Assembly (NCBI GenBank): GCA_947503285.1
Contig: CANNDD010000003.1
Span: 310,001-374,000 of the forward strand
Direction of reading: 5' to 3'
DNA from: an uncultured Croceitalea sp.
GTDB taxonomy: Bacteria; Bacteroidota; Bacteroidia; Flavobacteriales; Flavobacteriaceae
Length of the DNA: 64,000 nt
Shown here: positions 35,110-43,481 of the stretch, piece after piece
Layout of the letters: every line of letters begins with the position of its first letter
How positions within the stretch are numbered: position 1 is the first letter of the stretch
Made by a program: the position numbers and the translations under genes
Notes under the pieces: model-generated
Seen by the model: only the letters and a program-made list of their open reading frames with translations
Told to the model about the DNA's origin: nothing
Databases searched by the model: none

Positions 35110-36144
35110 TTAGTTGGTTCCCTCATTTCGTTTCATCCTACTTCGAAATTCGGTAGGAGTCATCGAATAACGTTCTAAGAAAATCTTGGATAAATAGCTT
35201 TTAGAGTTCAATCCGACCAGATAGGTTATCTCTGATATGGAATGCTCAGATTGCTCAAGAAGTTCCTTAATACGCAGAAGACGCTCGTTCTGTATGTATT
35301 CGTTGACAGACATGCCATAAATTGACCTAAAGCCACCTTGTAGAATATTGACACTTAAACCAAATTTTTGGGCAAGACCCTGTACTGATGGTAGGTTTTC
35401 CATGTTTTGTTTGATAAACACCGCGGCTTGCTTGATGAAGCGGGTTTGATTCTGTCTGAAGATGCTTCGTTTATCCGGTTTCTTAAAATCGTCTAAGTAT
35501 TGCTCTAGAAAACTTGAAAAAATCTCATAGGCCTTGGCTTCTAAATAGATATATCTATTCATTCCTTTTAAGCCACAGTTCTTAAACTCTTCGATCATCA
35601 CACCGATATCATAACTGAAAGAACCTTTGTAGGCAAAGGGTATTACTCCGTTTAAATCCCTAAATAGAGTCGCCATTTCGGCATCCATTTCCTCGGTGAA
35701 ATCAATAATGCGACTTTCGAAAAGTTTTCGGTTGACTTCAATGGAAAATAAATCGGAATCCGCCTGGGAAGGTATGATGAAATGATGGTTGTTGCTCGGC
35801 GTACTGGCAACGACCAAAACCTCCGAGAAATTTATCTCGGTATACTTTTCAAAATTTTCAAGTTTATGATGATATACATCCCCAACATTGAATATCAACT
35901 TCAACGGATGAACCATTCCTTTCGCCAACTCGAAATGGAAGTCTTTCGTTAATTTATAATTCGTATGGACCACACCAAAACCATCCTTAAAATCATAAGA
36001 CTTTACACTACCTTGCCCGAATTCTTTTGGAAGGTCGACGATGCACTCATATTTATGGTCTAAATAATCTATGCCAAGTGCAGAAGCCATGGATTTGACC
36101 ACGGCATGTGCATCTGTATCCTTGACAGAAAGCTTTTTTTTCAT
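35110..36144 (-). CDS. AraC-family transcriptional regulator (paralogue 4)
   Basis: The 344-aa protein repeats the layout of the three regulators at 4.3-8.5 kb. The sensor element is GQGSVKSYDFKDGFGVVHT, followed by FRDLNGVIPFAYKGSFSYDI and the RQNQTRFIKQ linker, both shared most closely with paralogue 3. The AraC domain has FGLSVNILQGGFRSIYG and GLNSKSYLSKIFLERYS. It lies alone, about 27 kb from its relatives, with an unusual nested inverted repeat in the 340 bases upstream of its start. Confidence 0.87.
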   Translation of the reverse strand: MKKKLSVKDTDAHAVVKSMASALGIDYLDHKYECIVDLPKEFGQGSVKSYDFKDGFGVVHTNYKLTKDFHFELAKGMVHPLKLIFNVGDVYHHKLENFEKYTEINFSEVLVVASTPSNNHHFIIPSQADSDLFSIEVNRKLFESRIIDFTEEMDAEMATLFRDLNGVIPFAYKGSFSYDIGVMIEEFKNCGLKGMNRYIYLEAKAYEIFSSFLEQYLDDFKKPDKRSIFRQNQTRFIKQAAVFIKQNMENLPSVQGLAQKFGLSVNILQGGFRSIYGMSVNEYIQNERLLRIKELLEQSEHSISEITYLVGLNSKSYLSKIFLERYSMTPTEFRSRMKRNEGTN

Positions 36145-36202
36145 ACCCCTTCCCTATAATCGTCGAACAACATAGTAACCTAAGATAAAATTAGTTCGAT
36201 AG

Positions 36203-36316
36203 CATGTACTCAGCATCACTAAAATACAAAAAAAACAATAGTATTACTTTTGAAGTATGAAGGCCCAATCATAAAATTGGGCCTTCTGCTGAGTACATGT
36301 TGAAGGTGAGCCTTCA
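36203..36316. repeat. Nested inverted repeats upstream of an AraC gene
   Basis: Outer arms CATGTACTCAGCA (36203-36215) and TGCTGAGTACATG (36287-36299) are a perfect 13-bp inverted repeat. Inside, next to the right arm, is a perfect 11-bp hairpin GAAGGCCCAAT / ATTGGGCCTTC (36259-36286, loop CATAAA). A third small one, TGAAGG / CCTTCA, follows at 36301-36316. No T-run follows on either strand, so a plain terminator is unlikely. It may be an operator, a structured leader or a mobile-repeat relic. Confidence 0.6.
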
Positions 36317-36487
36317 AACAGTACGGGGCAAAAGTATAGTTACCCTAAAATACTTTTTGCGCATTTGCATCAAATAGTAACCCAAAAGACCAATTAAATT
36401 GAAAGTTCCTTGATTTGTAAACCGTCTCAAATGATGTCGATGAAATCAAGATTGAGTAGGATGCCGTTTGGATAAAAGCATTAAGAA
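36317..36487. other. Remainder of the 36.1-36.5 kb intergenic region
   Basis: The gap between paralogue 4 and the small Rho_N/SAP-like gene is 343 bases. Apart from the nested inverted repeats I see only A/T-rich sequence without a gene or clear promoter. Confidence 0.4.
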
Positions 36488-36727
36488 TCAATTGTTTCTC
36501 AGGGCCTCAATAAGTTCTTCTTTGTTCATTTTTGAACGGCCATCGATACCTATTTTTTTCGCTTGCTCATACAATACCTCTTTTGTGCGTTTTTCATAAG
36601 CCTTGGAGCGACCTCCCCTCTTTCCTGAATTCTCGGAATTGGCGATACGGGCTGCCTTTTCTTGACTGTACCCCTTGTCTCGTAAAGCTTCATACTGGTC
36701 TTCGTTTTTTATACTCGGTCTTCCCAT
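36488..36727 (-). CDS. Small DNA/RNA-binding-like protein with Rho_N/SAP-like end
   Basis: The 79-aa protein has two parts. The first, KNEDQYEALRDKGYSQEKAA followed by RIANSENSGKRGGRSK, is a DUF7218-like element found in many stress-related small proteins. The C-terminus, VLYEQAKKIGIDGRSKMNK then EELIEALRN, is the helix-extended-loop-helix of the Rho termination factor N-terminal / SAP fold, which binds nucleic acid. It lies directly upstream of nothing and 2 bases after the SDR gene on the same strand, so it is co-transcribed with it. Confidence 0.78.
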   Translation of the reverse strand: MGRPSIKNEDQYEALRDKGYSQEKAARIANSENSGKRGGRSKAYEKRTKEVLYEQAKKIGIDGRSKMNKEELIEALRNN

Positions 36728-36729
36728 AA

Positions 36730-37473
36730 CTATTGTTTTTGTTCCGTTGGCATAATATATACATCATTGATATTGGCGCGTCTGGGTTGTGACATTGCAT
36801 ATAAAATCGATTCGGCTATATCTTCGGCTTCCAACGGCGTCATTTGACCCATCTCAGATAGCTGCTCTTTAATCTCGTCGTCGCTGATGGTATCCATCAA
36901 TTCGGTCGAAACAAATCCTGGCTCAATGGAAGTAACGTTAATGCCGTAGGTGGGGGAAAGTTCTTGACGTAAGCCCTCTGAAAACATTCTGACCGCTGCC
37001 TTCGTGGCACAATACACGGCACCTCCGGGATATATTTTTCTTCCAGCACTGGAGGCAATATTTATGATGTGCCCACTTTTATTTTCAAGCATAGTGGGTA
37101 AGACGGCAGCCACCCCGTTGAGAACACCTTTGATATTCACATCGATCATTTGATTCCACTCATCTGTGTGCAGGTTTTTGATGAACGAAAGTGGCATGAA
37201 CCCCGCATTATTAACGAGACCGTCGATGGTACCCCAGGCTTCTAAGGTCATTTTCGTGATCTTTTCAAAATCTTCTTTATTCGTGACATCACCAATAATG
37301 GACATTGCTTTTCCGCCCTTGGTAGTAATCTCTTTTTCCAATTCTTGCAACTTTTCCTCACGCCGTGCCGTAAGGACCACTTTGGCACCTTCATTGGAAA
37401 GTAGTTTAGCGGTTGCCCTTCCTATACCACTGGAAGCCCCAGTAATTACAATAACTTTATCTTTTAATTTCAT
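36730..37473 (-). CDS. Short-chain dehydrogenase/reductase (classical SDR)
   Basis: The 247-aa protein shows all classical SDR motifs: TGASSGIG (cofactor loop, residue 11 on), GDVTN, the structural NNAGFMP, the catalytic Ser in INIASSAGR, and YCATK (Tyr near residue 154). The TARREEKL end of strand 2 favours NADP(H). Its substrate is unknown. It is followed 2 bases later by the Rho_N/SAP-like gene, so this is an operon of two. Confidence 0.92.
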   Translation of the reverse strand: MKLKDKVIVITGASSGIGRATAKLLSNEGAKVVLTARREEKLQELEKEITTKGGKAMSIIGDVTNKEDFEKITKMTLEAWGTIDGLVNNAGFMPLSFIKNLHTDEWNQMIDVNIKGVLNGVAAVLPTMLENKSGHIINIASSAGRKIYPGGAVYCATKAAVRMFSEGLRQELSPTYGINVTSIEPGFVSTELMDTISDDEIKEQLSEMGQMTPLEAEDIAESILYAMSQPRRANINDVYIMPTEQKQ

Positions 37474-37886
37474 ATCTGTGTTTTTTTCAAAGTTCTTGCT
37501 TCCTGTAGCAATGGATTGACCGTATTCCTGAAAAACTTAACGTATTTCATTATTAGGGAACCTCGAAAAAAGAATTTAGGAATCACTTCGGTTTCATTCA
37601 CCAACTTTATAAACACAATTTTTGGGGATTGTAGGTAATAAATCGTTCAGGTAAAAGTAAAAATGGTACAGACCATTTCGGAATCATTTAAATTGCAGCT
37701 TAACGTGAGTTCGACTTATGATTTGTCCTGTACTAAGGATATATCATTTTGCATATCGAATCAAGCATCTTCCCGCTTAGGTCATTCGGGAATATATTTA
37801 GACCATAGTTTTCGTGTTGCCGGAACATTGGTTCTACTGTATTTGTTTTGTGCCAATCCCTTGTTTCGGGTACTATTCATTCCCTT
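37474..37886. other. Intergenic stretch without a supported gene
   Basis: About 410 bases separate the SDR start from the stop of the SprB-like gene. A 94-codon plus-strand frame (37663-37947) is Cys/Ser/Phe-rich, overlaps the adhesin gene's end and looks like a chance ORF. No terminator with a T-run was found after the adhesin stop. Confidence 0.4.
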
Positions 37887-40800
37887 TTATCTTATGATGA
37901 CTTTTTGCAATCTATTTCCAAAAGGCGTTTCCAATAACACCGCATAGACACCTGAGGGCATGGCAGAAATGTCAAAGGCTATGAGATATGAGCTCTCACC
38001 GCGTTCCTTTGCGGATGTAATCAATGTATTGTTGGCAAAACTAAATATCTTGACACTTATATTTGCCCGTTCTGAAAGCTCTATATCCGCCGTGAACCTA
38101 CCATTGGTCGGGTTGGGATATATAAGGAAATCCTCTAACTTCTCGGTGTTTTTATCTGTAGTAGTGCCCTTAACCGTACCGTCTCGCTCTACAATAAGTA
38201 CTTTCTTCGTTTGGGTTGCCACACACTGCCCTCTCGTGGTCAAAATTCCTATTTCATATTCCCCGGCCTCGGCAAACACCACTTCAAGCTCATCATTATC
38301 TTGCTTTAAGACGGTAGCCCCGTCAGGCAATATCCATTGCAAAGTATCGGGTATTGGAAAACTAATGTCAACGGCAATCACAGGTTCATCGACAAATGCT
38401 TGGCTAGACATAGCGAATTCCGCACTGATTTCATCTTCTATTACCTCAATGGCGATAGTTCCCGCAGTAGTACACCCATTCAGATTGCTTATAGTTAAAC
38501 TATAGGTACCGCTTTGGTTTAAATCAACTATTGGGGCGTTACTTGAAAAACCGGTATTGGAAGACCATTCATAGGTGATATCGGTACCTTCTACGGTAGC
38601 ATCCAAGGTTAAGACCTGGCCATCGCAAAGAACCCGGTCTTCACCCAAGTCGACTTCTAAGGGAACTGGGTCAACGAGGGTATAGGTACGCATCTCTGGA
38701 CCATTGTCAAATCCTGTGACGGTAACCGTATAATCGCCTGCTCCCAAGTTGGAAATCGTGCTTGTCGTCGCACCGTTGCTCCATGAATACGAGAAATTGC
38801 CATTTCCGAAATTTACTTCCAATGCAATACCACCATCCAAACTTCCGAAACAAGTAGGCTGTATGAAGGTAGCTTCGATTACATCAGGTTGCGTCACCGT
38901 AAAAGTATCCGCAAGGGTACATCCATTGTCATCCGTAACGTTCAATTGGTAGTCGCCCGCGATAAGGTCGGATAGGTTTGTTTGTCCACCTAAAGAACTA
39001 TTGTCCGCTAGTCGAACCCATTCTATGGTATACGGCCCGGTACCACCAAAAATATCCACATCGATAGCCCCATCGGCACCTTCATATTCTGAAACATTGG
39101 TAATGGTAACATTCTCGAATCGTAAGGCATTTGAAGGTTCTTGAACCGTAGTATTGGTCTCAACAAAACATCCATTGCTGTCGGCCACCTCGATGGTGTA
39201 GTCACCAGCAACCAAGTTCTGTAGGTTTTGGGTCGTTTCACCATTACTCCAAAAGTAACTGTAGGGTGGTGTTCCACCTTGGACCTCTACGGCTATTGCC
39301 CCTGTGGCCTCCCCAGTACAAAGCACATCGGTAGTATTTACAATTTGCACGGTGAGCAACGGAGGTTGTTCCAATAGCACTGGACTGGAATCAACGGTTA
39401 CACCATTGGCATCGGTTACCCTTACGAAGTATTCCCCAGCTTCTAAATCCCCCAGAATATCACTGGACTCATTTAAAGGGGTATTATTTCCACCACTGAT
39501 TTGAAACCATTCGTAAGTATAGGGTTGGATACCCCCTTGCACGTTTACGACAATTTCACCAAAATCGTCACCAAAACAATCTAAGAATACCGTGGCCTGT
39601 GCAGCGACAATGAGTTGGCCTGGTTGTGTGATGACAAAATCCTGGATTAAAGTACATCCATCGGAATCATTGGTATGATTGGCATCCCGTACGATTAAGG
39701 TATAATTCCCGGCCGGTAAATCGGTAACATCTTCATTGGTTGCACTAAAACCATTATCTGAAAACCATTCATAGGTATAGGGCGAAGTACCGCCAGCAAC
39801 AGTTACCGATATCGCCCCGTCATCTGATCCTTCCGCGGTAAGATTGGTCTGTTGATCGACAATCAATATCAATTCAGCCGGTTCATTTACGAAGATGTCA
39901 TTTGTGAACTGAAACTCACAGTCATTGGCATCCCGTACGGTAATACCGTAAAAACCTTCACCAAGGTCATTAAAGGTATTCGAGGATTGTACCGCCCCAT
40001 TATCCAAAGCATAACTATAAGGCGGCACACCACCTTGGGCGTCGATCTGTATAGACCCGTCGGCACCCCCAAAGCAAGACACCTGTGTGGAAATACCAGT
40101 AGCCGTGAGCGCCTCTAAAGGTTCCCCAACCGTGATATTTTGGGTAATGGGGGGTGTAGCGGTGGCATCGTCAATAGTGACGGTATAGATGCCTGCCACA
40201 ACATTTTGTAGGGAGTTCGTTGTTTCCCCGGGGATAACCGTACCATCAAACTCCCATTCAAAGTTTATAGGATCGGTGCCCGTTGCCGTGAGGGTGATTG
40301 CCCCCGTGGCCTCTCCTTTACAGGTAACATCAACAACATCAACGGCCAATATGGACAGTGGCCCTGGTTCGATAACGGTAAAGTTTTCCAAATAAAAACA
40401 GCCACTGGCATCCGTGGTGTGCCGAGCATCACGAATCTGTAAGGTATAGGTACCCGCTGCCAAACCTGAAATATCTTCGGTTGCTTGGGAAAAAGCCCCC
40501 GGGCCGGACCAACTGATATTATAAGGGGCCGTACCGCCTTGAATGGAAATGGCGATTGCACCGTCCGTACCGCCATTGACCGAAACATTGGTAAGACCGT
40601 CCAAAACAACGCTAATGGCATCGGGTTCGGTTACAGTAGCCATAGTATCGAACTCACAGGCATTGGCATCCCTTACGGTTATCGTATAATCCCTGGGTAA
40701 GAGGGATGAAAAGGAATTTAATGTTTGGAAGGCACCTCCATCCAAGGCATAGGAATAAGGAGGGGTTCCCCCATTGGCGGAAACAACGATAACGCCATCA

Positions 40801-43478
40801 CCACCACCATTACAAGACACTTCGGTGGGGGTAGCCGTAGCATCAAGCAAAGCCGTTGGTTCCATCAACGTAACGCTTGAAGTAACTTCGGGAGCCGTGC
40901 TGGCATCGGTTAACCTTAGGGCATAAGTACCGGCGGTCAATCCAGAAATAGTATTGGTATTGGGAGCGGTAAACCCGGGCTCCCCTTGTTTTTCCCAGAC
41001 AAAATTGAAAGGTGGTGTACCAGTGACGGTGGCCTGTATGCTTCCCGTGGCTTCCCCAAAACAAGAAATATCGGTCCCAGAAAGGTCCGTGATGGCCAAT
41101 GGACCGGGTTCTAAAATTTCTATGGGATTGGCCAAACTGCCCGTGCAACCGTTGGTATCGGTTAAAACTAGATTATAATTTCCTGCGGGCAAGTTGATCA
41201 AGCGGGTTTGGCTAGAACCTGCCGGAGGTACAAAGGCAGTTCCGTTTCTCGTCCATTCCGTAGTAGCGATTCCCGCGTTATTGATTACTGAAATTTCCAA
41301 AATACCGGCAAACCCACCATTTTGAGTATTGTCCACATGGGAAGCCAATACCTCAGTAACCTGAATGGGATCAGTGGGTTCTGAAATGGTCAATACGCTT
41401 CCAAATACCACTTGACAATCGTTGGCATCGCGGATAAAAAGGGGGTAGTCTCCCGTCATACCCACTGGAATATCAAATGTACTCCCCGTAGCCGAAGTAA
41501 AATTACCCGTATTGGATATACGATAGCGATAGGGTGCCGTACCCCCATTTACCGTTACTGAAATGGAACCATCATTACCGCCAAAACAACTGATATCATT
41601 GGCACTTGCATTGGCTATCACCAATTGCGCAGGTTCGGTTACCGTAACCGACTGGGATGTCCGGGCCGAAGGATTGGTAACCGGTGCTACGGATGAAGAC
41701 ACATTAATCGTGTACAAGCCTTCATCAAGTCCCCCACGTATGAATGTGCCGTTAGTCGAATTTGTCTCTAGAAGCACACCATCACGTAGCCATTGGTAGT
41801 TATATGGAGCGTTACCCCCAGATATGGTCACCGTGACTTCTGCATCAGAAGCACCAAAACAACTTATTGGTTGGGTTACTTGCATTGATGTTATGGTAGG
41901 TAGTGGTACATTGGTCAAGGTAACCATACTCGCAAAGGTAGCGGTACATCCATTGGCATCGGTTACCGATAACGAATACGTACCTGATGGAAGTCCAGTT
42001 AGCACGCCAGAGCTTGCCGTTGTTGATAAATTACGGGTTACCGGACCGGTTACCTGATAGTTGAAATCCGGTGCCCCTCCTGTGATATTTATGCGAATCT
42101 CACCGTCGGTGGCCCCAGGAAAACTAGGTTCGCTATTTATCGCACCGGAGGTAATGGTAACCCCATTGGTTATTTGGTTGATATTGACAGTGGCATTGCT
42201 TGGGCTGATACAGCTCACACCGCCACCTAGCACCAATCGGCTTCTAAAAACATTGCTGCTCCCTTGCGGAAGGTTATTGAACACCGGGGAATTTTGCCAA
42301 GTTCCACCATTATTGGAATATTGGTACGTTCCAGTTTGAAGATCCTGTCCCCCGCTTGCGCTCAAGGTAACACTACCAGTGTCCCCTGGGCAATTGGGCT
42401 GGTCGGTACTTGAAATTGCCACGGTAACCTCGCTTGGCCTATTGATGGTAAAGGTACCCGTTTCCCCTGTGCTTGTGGGTTGATCGTCGGCACTTCCAGG
42501 ACCGTTTAATATAAAGGTTTGATACGTTATGGTATAATCACCAGGAACCAGACCATCAGGCCATGTATAGGTATTTCCGGCACCAAAGGCACCCGCGATA
42601 ACATCAGCCTCGGGAATGGTAAAACCTTCTGGAGTTACCCCGCTCAAGGTGGCCCTAAACTCCTCACCTGCATCTAAGGCCCTATCAAAAGTGAGTTGTA
42701 CCCCACCGTCATCACTATCAAAACAAGAAGCGTTAACGGGTTGGGTGTTGCTAATGTTTGGAGGGCATGGAATGAAGGCATATGTTAAGACATCCGATAT
42801 TTCAGTTCCCGCACTATCATAAACTACGCGAATCCGCACGTTTTGGTAATTATTCAATCCGGAAAAAGAAGCACGTGTTATACCAAAACTACTCCCGCGT
42901 CTTGCATAAGGAAGTAGGGACTGCCAAGCCCCAGTTCCAATCTGATATTGTACCGCATACGAGGAAGAGCCACATACACCCCTCGCGATAGCAATGGAAT
43001 GGCTTTCACACTCGGGCAGCAGATTGTTGGCGATACTAAAGTTATTTACATCTGATAGTGGTTCAATACGGTAGATACTAAAAGAGAATAATTCTAATCG
43101 TCCTCCGGGTAATAGGTTACTAGGTCCGGTAAATGAGGTAGTCACATCGCAGGGATTCAAAAAAGTGTTGTTTGGAAAGCCACTTTGGGTAATTCTCCGA
43201 CTAAGGCCATTATATATCTGACTTGTAGTGACTACATCATCCCGTTCTTGCGAAGATGTTTCTATAGAGCAAGTTGAAACACTACCGGAGATAACATTCG
43301 GACCCGAAGTGTCCCCTGCAAAATTTCCTAATCGTACATTAAATCCGTAGGCAGCCCCACCATTACAGTGAATCAATTCTCCGAAATACTGAATCTTATA
43401 TTTGTACTGGGCATGGGCCTGCCATCCAAAAGCGCATAACAGTAATAATATCGTATAAATAAAATAGCACCTCTTCAT
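37887..43478 (-). CDS. Giant SprB-repeat surface adhesin with T9SS type A sorting domain
   Basis: The 1863-aa precursor has a signal peptide (IYTILLLLCAFGWQAHAQ), an N-terminal head of ~340 residues, then about 15 SprB-type repeats of 65-88 residues each. Typical repeats carry CFGGxDGxI, GGxxPYxYxW, L.AG.Y.L.V.DANGC and a final EP. From about residue 540 the repeats follow a three-type order (C-A-B) four times, a ~245-aa super-unit. Two or three extra beta domains follow (DLGEDRVLCDGQVLTLDA). The last ~80 residues are a T9SS type A CTD: IYPNPTNGRF, ISVKIFS, MPSGVYAVLLE, LQKVIIR. SprB-like adhesins move on the cell surface in gliding bacteria. Last gene of the 20.7-kb operon. Confidence 0.9.
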   Translation of the reverse strand: MKRCYFIYTILLLLCAFGWQAHAQYKYKIQYFGELIHCNGGAAYGFNVRLGNFAGDTSGPNVISGSVSTCSIETSSQERDDVVTTSQIYNGLSRRITQSGFPNNTFLNPCDVTTSFTGPSNLLPGGRLELFSFSIYRIEPLSDVNNFSIANNLLPECESHSIAIARGVCGSSSYAVQYQIGTGAWQSLLPYARRGSSFGITRASFSGLNNYQNVRIRVVYDSAGTEISDVLTYAFIPCPPNISNTQPVNASCFDSDDGGVQLTFDRALDAGEEFRATLSGVTPEGFTIPEADVIAGAFGAGNTYTWPDGLVPGDYTITYQTFILNGPGSADDQPTSTGETGTFTINRPSEVTVAISSTDQPNCPGDTGSVTLSASGGQDLQTGTYQYSNNGGTWQNSPVFNNLPQGSSNVFRSRLVLGGGVSCISPSNATVNINQITNGVTITSGAINSEPSFPGATDGEIRINITGGAPDFNYQVTGPVTRNLSTTASSGVLTGLPSGTYSLSVTDANGCTATFASMVTLTNVPLPTITSMQVTQPISCFGASDAEVTVTISGGNAPYNYQWLRDGVLLETNSTNGTFIRGGLDEGLYTINVSSSVAPVTNPSARTSQSVTVTEPAQLVIANASANDISCFGGNDGSISVTVNGGTAPYRYRISNTGNFTSATGSTFDIPVGMTGDYPLFIRDANDCQVVFGSVLTISEPTDPIQVTEVLASHVDNTQNGGFAGILEISVINNAGIATTEWTRNGTAFVPPAGSSQTRLINLPAGNYNLVLTDTNGCTGSLANPIEILEPGPLAITDLSGTDISCFGEATGSIQATVTGTPPFNFVWEKQGEPGFTAPNTNTISGLTAGTYALRLTDASTAPEVTSSVTLMEPTALLDATATPTEVSCNGGGDGVIVVSANGGTPPYSYALDGGAFQTLNSFSSLLPRDYTITVRDANACEFDTMATVTEPDAISVVLDGLTNVSVNGGTDGAIAISIQGGTAPYNISWSGPGAFSQATEDISGLAAGTYTLQIRDARHTTDASGCFYLENFTVIEPGPLSILAVDVVDVTCKGEATGAITLTATGTDPINFEWEFDGTVIPGETTNSLQNVVAGIYTVTIDDATATPPITQNITVGEPLEALTATGISTQVSCFGGADGSIQIDAQGGVPPYSYALDNGAVQSSNTFNDLGEGFYGITVRDANDCEFQFTNDIFVNEPAELILIVDQQTNLTAEGSDDGAISVTVAGGTSPYTYEWFSDNGFSATNEDVTDLPAGNYTLIVRDANHTNDSDGCTLIQDFVITQPGQLIVAAQATVFLDCFGDDFGEIVVNVQGGIQPYTYEWFQISGGNNTPLNESSDILGDLEAGEYFVRVTDANGVTVDSSPVLLEQPPLLTVQIVNTTDVLCTGEATGAIAVEVQGGTPPYSYFWSNGETTQNLQNLVAGDYTIEVADSNGCFVETNTTVQEPSNALRFENVTITNVSEYEGADGAIDVDIFGGTGPYTIEWVRLADNSSLGGQTNLSDLIAGDYQLNVTDDNGCTLADTFTVTQPDVIEATFIQPTCFGSLDGGIALEVNFGNGNFSYSWSNGATTSTISNLGAGDYTVTVTGFDNGPEMRTYTLVDPVPLEVDLGEDRVLCDGQVLTLDATVEGTDITYEWSSNTGFSSNAPIVDLNQSGTYSLTISNLNGCTTAGTIAIEVIEDEISAEFAMSSQAFVDEPVIAVDISFPIPDTLQWILPDGATVLKQDNDELEVVFAEAGEYEIGILTTRGQCVATQTKKVLIVERDGTVKGTTTDKNTEKLEDFLIYPNPTNGRFTADIELSERANISVKIFSFANNTLITSAKERGESSYLIAFDISAMPSGVYAVLLETPFGNRLQKVIIR

Positions 43479-43481
43479 GGC

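Noticed and set aside
37663-37947. 94-codon plus-strand frame after the SDR gene
   Set aside because: It overlaps the end of the adhesin gene, has irregular Cys/Ser/Phe-rich composition and no recognisable domain; most likely chance.
40265-40621. 118-codon minus-strand frame in another phase of the adhesin gene
   Set aside because: Same-strand shadow of the repeat region; Pro/Arg/Met-rich without structure.
38000-43000. CRISPR-like or simple DNA repeat array in the adhesin gene
   Set aside because: The periodicity is at protein level with diverged DNA; no identical short repeats with regular spacers.
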